Below, in pieces: positions 1-10,583 of a stretch of 64,000 bases of DNA (position 1 is its first letter; every line of letters starts with the position of its first letter). The notes under the pieces were generated by a model. The model was not told the origin of the DNA. It did no database searches and saw nothing but the letters and a program-made list of their open reading frames with translations. This DNA is from Linum tenue (taxonomy: Eukaryota; Streptophyta; Magnoliopsida; Malpighiales; Linaceae). Both the position numbers and the translations under genes were made by a program. Location of the stretch: positions 34,028,002-34,092,001 of the forward strand of contig CAMGYJ010000005.1 in the NCBI GenBank assembly GCA_946122785.1. The letters are read 5' to 3'.

Positions 1-2695
1 TAGGGAGCAGCTGCTCAACATCAGCCTTCAGCCTTCTGAGGAGAAATGGGCGGAGGATGGAATGAAGTTTAGCCACAACCTGGAAAAAAAAACCAACGTG
101 GTTATAAAGCCCAGCCAAAAAGCTTAATGTCTTCTAAAGCAGCAAAACAAGAATGCAATACCTGCGATCTTCTCTTCTCTTCTAGCTCTTCCCTCATGTC
201 TTCATTGTTGCACTTTCCTGACAGATCAAACCTGAGAGAAGCCATTAATAAGTTATGAAGTGAATCGTCATTTAATTATGAAGTTGCTCCATAGGTGAAT
301 TGAGCATTATCAACTCTGTCATGAAGTGAAGAAACAGGAAGCTATCAAATGGCAACTAAGTTACGCAAAAGAGCTTAAGAAGATGCTAACCATGACTCGA
401 ATTCTTCATGAGACTGAAAAATATCTGGTAATATAAAGTTCAACAAGGACCAAAGCTCTGCAAGATTGTTCTGCAGAGGGGTTCCAGTTAACAAAAGTTT
501 GTTCTCCATTGGAATAAGCTTTAGATGTTTCAGCAGTTTACACTTGGAGTTTTTCAGTCGATGACCCTGAAGACAATTAATGGTTAGAAGTGTACCAACA
601 GAATAGTTTAGGCATAAAACACACCTAATAAAGAGATGAATGGGTCAAAAAACAATCAAAGTGCAAGGGCATCTAAAGATCAAACACATTAGTTATAAAG
701 AGAGACTTCACCTCATCAACCACAACATATTTCCAAGAGTAGTGTCTCAGAAACCTTTTCGCATCAGATAATGCAACTTCATATGAAGTAACAATAATGG
801 GAAATTTTGGGCCAATAGATCTAGGCATGTGTTTCCTCCTTATCTCATCCCTCTGATTCTTGTCACCATGGTAGATTACAGCATTCAAAGATGGAGCAAA
901 CCTGATTGGGAATCAAAGATTCACAAAATCCAAGTAAACCATAAATTCTTGATTGTATTAGACTTCGCAAGAAAAGGCAGTGACTCTATACCTTGAAATC
1001 TCATTCACCCAGTTTGCCAGAGTAGAAAGAGGAGCTATTATCAAATAGGGGCCATTTAAACCCTCCCCCTTAAGGTGTGCAAGGAAACCAATTGTTTGAA
1101 TAGTTTTCCCGAGCCCCATCTGATCAGCAAGGATGCCATTCAACCCATTTTGCCATAAAGAGATCAGCCACTTGACACCTTTGAGTTGATAAGGCTTCAG
1201 CTTGCCACCAGTCAACAATGGCACCAGCTCCTTCTGCTCTTTCTCAACCTTATCTTCTTCACTCAAATTGGCATCTTCAGCACTTTCTACTTCTTTTGAT
1301 CTGGTAATCATGGCTGCAATGGCCCTCTTGGCTTTTCTCTGAAACCATGGGAATAACAGAAAACTCAGTAAGAAAAATAACTGGAGACAAGAAGAGCTCA
1401 CCTGTCAAAATTACACGAATCAACCACAATTGCGTAATTAAATATTGATTAACTCAAGGGAGGCCTGAAAGGTTATAGCTTCAACAGTCCAGAATAGAAT
1501 ACACAGTATAGTTTATATATCGGAAAAGAAATTTACCGTATTACAACCTGCAGCAGCTTTTCTCTTTGAACCGCGGCCTTTCTTTTTCTCAACAGTTTCA
1601 TCCTCTTGCTCCCCGCCATTCTGCAAACTCACTCTCAAATTGTAAGACACGTGACTAAGAGATACCAATGACAAGAGGGGGGAAATGTTACAGCATAAAC
1701 ATGTTTGAGAGGTACATGTGTGATTTCATCCATCTTCTCCAGTAAGAACTCCGAGTACATCTGTGTCTGAGTAAGAAGCTCATCCAACTTGGTAAACTGA
1801 GAATCATTCAAATGAGGTGCCTCCTGCTCTTCTGATTTTGCTTCTTCTTTCTCCCTGTAGTTCAACAACTTCTCTTCCTCCTCCTTCATTGTCTTTGATA
1901 TGAGAGAGGAATCCCCAATCCCTCCCTCTTGAAGAGTGTCTTCCTCAGATTTAGCTTCCAAATTGTTCTGGCAATTATCCTTCACATCCCAGAAAAATGC
2001 GAAAAAGTTCAGGAACTAAACATGGTAGCAAACAATCCCTTGGAACAACAAAGTAGCTCAGTATCATTGACCTAAGTTGGATAGAAATGCATCCAGATGA
2101 AGCATTTTAAGCATTGCGCTGTAGAATCTATTTTAGAAGCCTCGCAAAAGCAAAGCTTCTGAAATGCATAAGAGTTCCTCGACGTAGGGCCGACATTACA
2201 AAGTATGAGATTTCCATGTCTCTTTTTTTTCCCCCCAACTCCCCGGAGAACCAAACAGAAACATGAGACCTCAAAAATTTAAGCAAAAAAGCAGCACACG
2301 AGAACCGTGGAAAAGGGAGGTCAAAGAACGCACCTCATCTCCGAGAACCGACGTCGGAGAGTCGACGGAAGCGTCGTTCTTCATTTCACCCTGAATCAGA
2401 TTCATATCCAGCCCTAGAACAAACACCACAAACAAAATCAGAGCAGCTCCAACGGCGCAGCGACGCAAACAGAAATCCCTCGCAATTTCGACTACCGCAT
2501 CAACAAAAGCGTGCAATGAGCTACAGTCTTAACTCGTAAACACACAAGTGCAGGAACAGAAAACCCTAGGCACGCAGAAATAAACACAAAATGAAAGCAC
2601 CAAGTAACCACGAAGAACTATGAACGAAGACTGAAAGCAGCAGACGGACCGGCACAGGGAGCTTGCTCAGCGACGGATTGCAGAGGAGCGGACAT
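1..2695 (-). CDS. DDM1: DDM1-type SNF2 chromatin remodelling ATPase, 5' part (gene runs off the left edge)
   Basis: This is the amino-terminal part of DECREASE IN DNA METHYLATION 1, a nuclear Lsh/HELLS-subfamily SNF2 ATPase that remodels nucleosomes so that DNA methylation and transposon silencing are maintained. Exons read on the minus strand are 2650-2695, 2334-2413, 1692-1979, 1537-1620, 992-1338, 712-901, 391-566, 162-231 and 1-79 (continuing outside); all join in phase with GT-AG introns. The product starts [14 protein letters not shown]. It has an acidic coiled N-terminus, the family signature [10 protein letters not shown], then the Walker A motif GLGKT near residue 241, DEGH split across the 712/566 junction, and GTPLQNN (motif III). 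The last visible part reads [10 protein letters not shown]. The C-terminal helicase lobe is outside the window. The identity is secure from near-identity over the ATPase core; the first exon is the least certain part. Confidence 0.93.
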
Positions 2696-4732
2696 TGAAG
2701 AGGCGGAGGCAGCACAGCGCGACGGTGAGAGGACAGAGAACTCGAAAAGTTGGAAAATATTTGGAAATGGAGTTTGTTTTATGATATTAATTATCTCAGT
2801 GTCTCCACTCCAGTATTCCCTCCTCCCCAGGAGTTTTGAGCGGGAAAATCAATATTTCGTTTATGCCCCTGGACAGTAGAAGATTTACGATTATGTCTAA
2901 GTGGATACTGAGTTTGGAATCGAGTAACAGGGGGTGTTTTAGGCAGCAAATAATTGCCGGGCGGCACCCCACGAACGGTAATCGAAAAGGAAAGGAGTGC
3001 GCATGGTTGTCACGCCGGCCAGCGTGCCACCAGTTGTATCGGATTCAATCGATATCGGTTATAAAACTGGCATGACATCACCGGTATGATTGGCATGATC
3101 GATATACGAATCTCTAACCAAAATGACTTTAATTTAGAGAATTTAATTGATAAAAATTATTTTATTATTTATTTTATGAGTATAAAAGTTAAATATTGAT
3201 GTTATTTGTTGGATTAAGTATAAATGTTTAGGAATTGACGCTAAATGTCATGTTTAAATATGAGTATTTATAATTTTATTTGTAATATTGACCGGCATGA
3301 AGCGGCACAAACCGATATGTGCCACCAGTTGAACCATTCTGCTTGCTAAACCAACACACCGGCATAAACCGGTTTGACAACTCGCTTCCGTGTCCCACTT
3401 TCTTAGGCATTTTAGCTCTTCTTTTTATAAGTTTTCTTTTCTTCATGCCATTTCATCTGCCAGCTTTTAGTCAATTTGGATGGGAAGGTAATGTTTTTTA
3501 TTTATTAAATTTGATAAAGGACGGGAAGCAGGGAAGGTATTAGGTATGGCCTAGAGAATAATCAAAATTCTACGTCTTGCATTAATAAAATTTAAATTCG
3601 AATTGATGGTATTTTCTATACAACTCGAATTTGATTTGAAAAATAATATTTTTAATCAAACTTTAGATTGTAAAAATAAAAAAAAATGGCGATGGATGAT
3701 TTGGAATTTTAAAAATTGTTGTTTGGATACTACATTTTATGATGGATTGTGCTCAATATTATTTATGAGTTGAAAGTTTTATTTATCTTACTATCTCCAA
3801 TTGTTCTATTATTTTCAATCAGTTTACCTTTCTAAGGGGAAAAAAATTTAAATTGTCTTTTGTTTTTCAACCTTTCATCCTTTTGTTCAAGCGAACTCAT
3901 AACTTTAGTTTTTTAATCAATATAACTTGTATTACCAAGAAATAACGTTTACAACATCGTGTAGAGCCAATTGCAAAATTTAAAACTAGCCAAAGCTACT
4001 GAAGAAAAAAGATGACTTTCTTAGTCACCAAATAAAAACTCGTAACTTCGGTTTTTGTTTTTACGAAGAAAATAAACCATTAGGATTTTAGGATAAAAAA
4101 ACAAAATTTTAATTTGGATAAAAAGATTATTGTTTCATTAGACGAGTTGCTTGGATTTTTTCTTGGGTTTGTATTGTTTGTTATACACAACCATAGTTTT
4201 CATTTTTTGGATTATTTTCCAATTTCTGAACGATTGATTTCATGGACAAGGAAAAATAAATAATGATGGCAAATATGAACCAGAATAAAACTTATGGGGA
4301 TATGAGAGTCATTTAGTAACAAAGATTTGGTTCCTTCTCTCAAATCTTACCAATTGACGTGAGATTTTCAAATTCATAGGTCTACGAATTTGATACCCAC
4401 TTTTTTAAGGACCCAAACATTGGTTTAAACAGATTCACATTAGTGTTGGATTTGGAACGACCTCTCAATTTTTTCACAATAATTCTTTTCTAGAGTAGCT
4501 AAATTTTACCATTTTACAATTCACTATGATTATCTATTCAATAGTGTCGTCGATCTAAATTCTAGGCATTTCAACGTTCTATCACATTTAAAGTTTTATT
4601 CAATTAAAAGATACTAGAGGTGGTTTGATACTCAAATTTTTATGCACCCAAACACGGGATTTAACTGATTCCAAATTTCCAATTAGTGTTGGATTTGGAA
4701 CGACCCCTTAATTTTTTCATATAAATTCTTTT
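2696..4732. other. Intergenic, no gene seen; AT-rich with repeat debris
   Basis: No convincing coding region. The first 100 bases hold the DDM1 5' leader and promoter side. A dispersed repeat lies at about 3005-3390. A short direct duplication containing GGATTTGGAACGACC occurs at about 4448 and again at about 4690; the second copy borders the MULE target site at 4723-4732. Confidence 0.6.
3005..3390. repeat. Dispersed repeat, inverted relative copy at about 21.04-21.49 kb
   Basis: The core at 3121-3290 is similar to the reverse complement of about 21250-21420. Shared blocks include CAACAAATAACATCAA and a following AT-rich stretch ending in AATGACAT. The flanks carry ACCGGCATG-type and CCGGTATG-type motifs at both ends, as expected for a small non-autonomous DNA element. 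I could not fix exact termini or a target duplication. Confidence 0.5.
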
Positions 4733-5518
4733 GGGTAAATTGTAAGTTTGGTCACTAGAATTATTTACAAAGTTCATATTTGTCAATAAAATTAATTTAT
4801 TTTATTCGTTGTCACTTAAATTAAGTTAACAGTCCAAGTTTGATCACTAGCATTAGTCTCCGTTAACTTTTGCTGATGTGGCGATCAACTCTCGTAGTTG
4901 ATTGTTAAATGAGTGACATGACAATTAAAAAATAAAAAATAATTATTTTTATTTTCCACCTCATTATCAAAATTATTAAAAAATAAAACTAATTATCTTC
5001 ATCCCTACCTTGAGGTGAACAAAACAACCCGCAAACCGGCCCACCCATCCAATCCGACCCAAACCACCCGTATTTATTGTTAAAATTAAGATTTATGGTT
5101 GGGTGGGATTTTATTTTTGTACAACCCGCCTCTAATGGGTTGGGTCCGGATTTTGGGTTACGCAACCCGTAGAACCCGACCCAACCCGTGTTCCAACTAT
5201 TATCATAAATGTTCGTATCCAAACCATATTTGTAATAAATTTAAGATATTTTATCATATTTTTCTCTTGTGGTTTCCTAACGTAATACATTCTTCTACTT
5301 AAAATTTAGATGTATATTAAATAAATACTACACTTCACATAATATTTTTTGTGTACAATTTTAAAAGAACAATATATTACGAATATGTTCTCTTATAACC
5401 ATTTTAGTTTATTTTCAAAAATGTTTTTTGTGGGAAAAACTAGACCTATTTTGAAGCAAATTGTATTTCATTAAAATGTAAATACCATTATGCATTTTGA
5501 TACCTTTCCTTCAGCGCC

Positions 5519-5857
5519 TTATCCATGCTCCATCCCGACAACCACCGGCCGAGGAGGAACTTGGACTTGAAAAGCTCCGAGTTCCTGTCGACGAGGACGG
5601 CATCGCTTCCCTGGTTGAGAACATAGGGCGATCAAGTCTTCACATTTCAGGCTACACATCAATTCCATCAATTCTGAAGCAGAGTCATCGCTGCCCTGTT
5701 CGGAAGAGCATTCGTAATAGGCCGTGACCGAATTTCGTGTGAAGCTGTCGACGATTGCCGAAACGAAGCCCGACCCAGATGGAGTTGCGAGCTTGTTTTT
5801 GAACTCCTTGGAGACGACGCTGATTGTCTCAGCGGAATTGGAGATTGCATCGCCCAT
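5519..5857 (-). pseudogene. Captured gene fragment resembling PHLOEM PROTEIN 2-LIKE A10
   Basis: This is a 112-codon open frame inside MULE element A, starting MGDAISNSAETISVVSKEF and continuing with a GSGF..AIVDSFTRNSV segment. From memory, plant PP2-A10-like proteins carry an SDSAETVSVVSKEF segment and, much further on, a GSGFVSVVVGSFARN segment. Here the two are almost adjacent, which suggests a spliced or internally deleted capture. After about residue 80 the frame looks non-native (RPRRQELGAFQVQVPPRP). No evidence of a functional product. The family assignment is tentative. Confidence 0.45.
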
Positions 5858-5989
5858 GGAAAGGAAAGCTCCTAGAAGATATGTATTGAAGGATCTGGTA
5901 TGTGTTTGAGTTCTATACCCAATCTGATCGTCCTATCCTCGAGGGGATTTTTGCAGAGATTATTAAAATGTAGTGGTGGGTGGTGAGAT

Positions 5990-6460
5990 TAGGGGTGGGC
6001 ATTCGATCGGTTCGGTTTCGATCGAATCAAAATCATACATACTGGAACCGAACAAAAATCATACACATCGGGTCCTCGAATTCCATCAAACTTCAAACTG
6101 AATTTGTGATAATACTTGTATCTTCTCCATTTTAAATAAATCTTCACCCCGAATGTAAACAATAAATATGCAATTATATACATTATCAATGATAAAATCA
6201 AACATTTCAACACATAAGTCATAAAACACTAACATTATTCAAATATTTAAGTCTCAAAACAAGTACAAACATAAATATCCACCATTTAGAGCTTGCAATT
6301 ATAGTAATTCGGTTTTTTGGTCGGAATTTAGTTCGGTTGAAAGAACCGTGGTTTCCAAAATATCCATATTTCCTTTCCAAATTTCGAACCGAATAGCATT
6401 AATTCGGTTTGGTATAATATGGTTTCGGTTTGGGTTTATCGAACCGGTTGCCCACCCTTA
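5990..6460. mobile_element. hAT-type MITE nested in MULE element A
   Basis: The ends are TAGGGGTGGGCA and TGCCCACCCTTA, an imperfect inverted pair. An exact 8-bp duplication, GGTGAGAT, flanks the element at 5982-5989 and 6461-6468. An 8-bp duplication and a TAGGG terminus are the hAT signature. The interior is non-coding and rich in CGGTTCGG and GGTTTCGG motifs near the ends. It inserted after the MULE formed, since it splits the MULE interior. Confidence 0.85.
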
Positions 6461-6479
6461 GGTGAGATCTCCGCTAACG

Positions 6480-6825
6480 TCCTCATCATACGGTTACGCG
6501 TCTGTTGTTTCTGGTGGCGGTGAGATTGCGTTGATGTCGACCGTCGTAGAGAAAGCTAAGCCCAGTTCATAATTCAGCCATCCTCCCCCGCCACCGACCG
6601 CGCTCTTGATGTCGCCTCGACTGCCACCAACAATACCCAAGCAGCCGCCACCTCTCCAGAACAAGACTTTAGCGCCGCCTCTGCCAGCTCCTCCGAGGAA
6701 ACCAAACGCCCCGCATCCCCCGACCAAAGCCGGTTCTGCCTCTAAACAACCCCCTATCGAAGAATTAGGCGAGTCGTCCGGGAGCGGCTTGAACATCCTT
6801 GGATTTTCTTGTTTTGAATTTTATA
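6480..6825 (+). other. Second captured, GC-rich gene-like fragment in MULE element A
   Basis: This GC-rich stretch contrasts with the AT-rich TIR and MITE around it. The plus frame encodes a proline-rich run (PPTIPKQPPPLQNK, then PPLPAPPRKP) ending shortly before the right TIR. I do not recognise the donor gene and do not claim a product. Confidence 0.35.
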
Positions 6826-7676
6826 ATAATTAGGTGAAAAATAAAAATAATTAAATTTTATTTTTTTTAAATTGCCACGTCACTCATTTAACGGTCAACT
6901 ATTAGAGTTGACCACCACATCAACAAAATTTAACGGACACTAACGGCCAGTGATCAAACTTGGACTGTTAACCTATTTTAAATGACTATGGATGGAATAA
7001 ACTGATTTTAGTGACAAACAAAAACTTTTTAAGTAATTCCAGTGACCAAACTTGCAATTTACCCAAATTCTTTTCTGCATTGCTATTCGTCGCGCTAAAT
7101 GTCAAATTTTATCGCCCTAAAATGTACCAAATTGACACTCTTACCCTCCGATCCCTGCTAATCCTCTGTCTTGCGGCCGCTGCTATCACTGTAAAAATTT
7201 TCTATCGGAGCCGCCCACCTCAACCCGATCTCCGCAGGTGCTTTGCTTCTACTGTCGGAGTCGATCCCAAGCAGGAGGAGGAAGAAGAGTATCTATGACT
7301 AAATTCCAAAAATGACAAAATAAAAGTAAGCCTATTTCTCAAGTTGCCTTGCACGAGCTTTGATGGTGATGATTCTTCTTCTCTAGTTTCCATTTTTTTT
7401 TGGCTTGGTGCAGTTTTTATGGAAGCTGAAATCAGGCAACGGTTGGAATAATTCTCGATCAAAAGTAATTAAGAACAGTTGGAATAATTGAAAGCAAGGG
7501 AAAAAGGGTAAACGGATCGCGCAATGAGGCCGCCGCCTAACTCCTCTATCCTACACTTCTAATACTAAGAAATCTTCTCTTCGGCCCAATGCCCACCGTT
7601 GCTTCCCTACTGCTACTGCCGGATTCTTCTGTACCGAACAAAAAGAAGGACACGAATGAGGAAGAATGCTTAAGTT

Positions 7677-7749
7677 TGGAGATGCAGGGGATCGAACCCT
7701 GTACCTCCCGCATGCAAAGCGGGCGCTCTACCATTTGAGCTACATCCCC
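7677..7749 (-). tRNA. tRNA-Ala (TGC), copy 1
   Basis: The 73-nt cloverleaf starts GGGGATGTAGCTC on the minus strand. The anticodon loop is TTTGCAT (anticodon TGC) on a perfect CCCGC/GCGGG stem. The T arm is CAGGG TTCGATC CCCTG. The acceptor stem contains G3:U70, the identity element for alanyl-tRNA synthetase. Internal A and B boxes are intact (GGTTCGATCC), and a run of five T lies about 30 nt past the 3' end. Confidence 0.93.
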
Positions 7750-8156
7750 TTGTTATAATTCCAAAAAGAGTATATATGACTAAATTCCAAAAATGACAAA
7801 ATAAAAGTAAGCCTATTTCTCAAGTTCCCTTGCACGAGCTTTGATGGTGATGATTCTTCTTCTCTAGTTTCCATTTTTTTTGGCTTGGTGCAGTTTTCAT
7901 GGAAGCTGAAATCAGGCAACGGTTGGAATAATTCTCAGTCAAAAGTAATTAAGAACTATTGGAATAATTGAAAGCAAGGGAAAAAGGGTAAACGGATCGC
8001 GCAATGAGGCCGCAGCCTAACTCCTCTATCCTACACTTCTAATACTAAGAAATCTTCTCTTCGGCTCAATGCCCACCGTTGCTTCCCTACTGCTACTGCC
8101 GGATTCTTCTATACCGAACAAAAAGAAGGACACGAATGAGGAAGAATGCTTAAGTT

Positions 8157-8229
8157 TGGAGATGCAAGGGATCGAACCCTGTACCTCCCGCATGCAAAGC
8201 GAGCGCTCTACCATTTGAGCTACATCCCC
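8157..8229 (-). tRNA. tRNA-Ala (TGC), copy 2
   Basis: Same gene as copy 1 with two substitutions. The anticodon stem becomes CTCGC/GCGGG with one G-U wobble, and the T stem gains a G-U pair (CAGGG/CCTTG). All pairs can still form, and G3:U70 and anticodon TGC are kept, so it is probably functional. Confidence 0.9.
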
Positions 8230-8636
8230 TTGTTATAATTCCAAAAAGAGTATATATGACTAAATTCCAAAAATGACAAAATAAAAGTAAGCCTATTTCT
8301 CAAGTTCCCTTGCACGAGCTTTGATGGTGATGATTCTTCTTCTCTAGTTTCCATTTTTTTTGGCTTGGTGCAGTTTTCATGGAAGCTGAAATCAGGCAAC
8401 GGTTGGAATAATTCTCAGTCAAAAGTAATTAAAAACTGTTGGAATAATTGAAAGCAAGGGAAAAAGGGTAAACGGATCGCGCAATGAGGTCGCCGCCTAA
8501 CTCCTCTGTCCTACACTTCTAATAATAAAAAATCTTCTCTCCGACCCAATGCCCATTGTTGCTTCCCTACTGCTACTGCCGGATTCTTCTGTACCGAACA
8601 AAAAGAAGGACACAAATGACGAAGAATGCTTAAGTT

Positions 8637-8709
8637 TGGAGATGCATGGGATCGAACCTTGTACCTCCCGCATGCAAAGCGGGCGCTCTACCATTTGAGC
8701 TACATCCCC
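8637..8709 (-). tRNA. tRNA-Ala (TGC), copy 3
   Basis: Third tandem copy. The acceptor and anticodon arms match copy 1, but the T stem reads CAAGG/CCATG, leaving an A-A mismatch in the middle. The gene may be weakened or drifting. Its 5' flank leaves the repeat at about 8720. Confidence 0.85.
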
Positions 8710-9065
8710 TTGTTATAATCTTTTCTTTCTTTGGAATATATCCTTGTTTATGCAAACATAATGCATGTATTATTTGCAGGAACAATCATTCAAAATAAAT
8801 GATTGTAAAATATCAACTTTTAACTGAGAGTTGTGTTTGTTCGATAGAGATTGTTGTTTCTTTTCCCCAATTTGATTATTTAATAGTACATATCGCATTA
8901 AATGGATATTACAAGTGTCATATTTTGTCACAAACAAATTTTATTTTTAATATGGAAAACACAATCAGAAATATCAAACATTATATTACAATAAATCAAA
9001 TTAATCACCTAGCCAGCCTAAGGGGTCCCGCTCAACATTTGTGGCACCGCCAAGCAATTTTTAGC

Positions 9066-10240
9066 GGAAGTGATGGATCATTCTGAGATCCTTCTCATAT
9101 GGCGGCATATGGGGATGTGGTTACTAACTACCATGGGCAGATTGTTGACGGCAGGGCTGGTACCCTAATCTACTCATCAGCAATTGTGGTAGAAGCACAA
9201 GCTATCTTAGTTGCCTTGGAATTTGCAAATGCGTCTGGCTTAGACTCACTTACACTCTGTTTGGGAAGAGGGGTAAATGGGAGGAGGGTGCAAATGTGAG
9301 GGGTAAATACAGTTTCCAACACATTTGCACCTGTTTGGTTAATTTGGAACAGTAGGGGGGTGCAAAACGGGAGTGCAAATTTACTGTTTCGGCTTACCCC
9401 CCAAATTGGGGTGCAAGGGAAGGAAGGAAGAGAGGGGGAGGGGGAATTATGGAATTTTGTTTTTCTAATTGTGTTATATATAATTATATAATAATTAATA
9501 TTATCAATTTCTTCTTTTTATAAATATCATTAATGTAAACATTATTCGGGGTTGACCATTTGACTCGGGAAACAAGTTTATCAATGTTCGTCAAGTCAAA
9601 TCTAGATCTCTTGGTTGAATCGAATTTGCATTGAAAATTAGAGATACGAGGTGTTTGTGAAAAAGATAGAGAGAAATTGTTTGGTTAACTCAGTTTATTT
9701 GAATAAATAGTTAAAACTTACAAATTCGAACGTGTTTAACTAAGTTTGACAATTTAAAATTAAACTAGACACAAAAACCCTATATAGGATGACCAGTTAC
9801 AAGTTGAGCTTCGAGTTTTGAGATCGCTCGATCAATGATTATACAATTGTCATAATTAATTATTATTTGAGCATTATTATATAATAACTATTTTTAGTAA
9901 AGTATATTTATTATTATATAATAATAATTATTTTATTATTTTGTGATAATATTTTAAAATTTTAAAATCTATTTTGTAATCTAAAATTTATTTTTAAAAT
10001 CTATTTTAAAATAATATAATTACTTACTTTTCACTCTATTTGCACCCCCCTACTTTTTCATCCAAACAACAATTTACCCCTCCACTTACACCCGCCAGCA
10101 ATTTGCACCCCCCAACAATTTACCCCTCAACTTGCACCATCCTGCAATTTGCACCCCCCTTGTTGCCAAACAGAGCGTTATGCATACAGATTGTCTTTAT
10201 ATTGTGAAAGCCCTTCAAGATACCCCATCTTCGCGGCCTT
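9066..10240 (+). pseudogene. RNase H-like retroelement relic split by a Tourist element
   Basis: The plus frame reads DGSF, a stop codon at 9084-9086, then DPSHMAAYGDVVTNYHGQ up to GLDSL at the insertion at 9253-10177. Removing the insert and one TTA copy continues the frame as HTDCLYIVKALQDTPSS and a stop. This resembles the LINE-type RNase H domain (RVT_3 family), with the DGS start and a later D on the expected strand. It is dead: it has an in-frame stop and no upstream reverse transcriptase. A better-preserved relative lies at 37454-38005. Confidence 0.7.
9253..10177. mobile_element. Large Tourist/PIF-Harbinger-type non-autonomous element
   Basis: The termini are CACTCTGTTTGG and CCAAACAGAGCG, a 12-bp inverted pair with one mismatch. 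They are flanked by TTA at 9250-9252 and 10178-10180, the PIF/Harbinger target preference. Subterminal regions carry repeated GGGGTGCAAA or TTTGCACCCC motifs on both sides. The 925-bp interior is AT-rich and has no coding region. Confidence 0.82.
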
Positions 10241-10583
10241 GAGAGTGACGAGCTTGACAACACTCCATTTTGATTGGATTCATATCCTTGATCTCATTTC
10301 ACCGCTTCTAGAATAGCTTATGTGACCACTCTAACTAATATATAGTGTCCTCACCTTTAATAAAAAATGTGGTTGATGAATCAAAGACTCAAAATTCCTT
10401 CTTAATTTTTCATGACACAACATTTAATTCTGAAGAAACAAGCTCAAAATAAAGATTTAGAAGCTTCATAATTATTCGTACATAATATTATGGCGAAGAA
10501 GAACAATAACCAAACTCAAATACACTATTTAGCAGCTTGACTCGCACAAGACAACAGTTTTGCAACATCCTCGAATCTTGAGA

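Larger units (their letters stand above)
4733..7064. mobile_element. Pack-MULE-like element A, long TIRs and 10-bp target duplication
   Basis: The left terminus begins GGGTAAATTG and the right ends CAATTTACCC. Terminal inverted repeats run about 4733-4985 and 6825-7064. The element is flanked on both sides by AAATTCTTTT (4723-4732 and 7065-7074), a 10-bp target duplication of the Mutator size class. Inside are gene-like fragments (5519-5857, 6480-6825) and a nested hAT MITE (5990-6460), but no transposase. That is the Pack-MULE structure: a non-autonomous MULE that has captured host gene pieces. The TIR family is shared with element B at 14883-16305. Confidence 0.85.
7283..8720. repeat. Three 480-bp tandem repeats, each with a tRNA-Ala gene
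   Basis: Corresponding positions recur exactly 480 bases apart (for example the tRNA 5' ends at 7749, 8229 and 8709). The units differ by only a few substitutions, so duplication is recent. Each unit has an AT-rich spacer followed by the tRNA block. Small open frames across the units are tRNA plus flank read as protein, not genes. Confidence 0.9.

Noticed and set aside
7546..8694. Three near-identical 62-65 codon frames starting MVERPLCMREVQGS
   Set aside because: They are the minus-strand tRNA-Ala genes and their flanks read as protein, repeated because the tRNA unit is triplicated.
9253..10177. Solo LTR
   Set aside because: Ends are inverted (CTCTGTTTGG/CCAAACAGAG) with TTA flanks, so a DNA transposon fits better.
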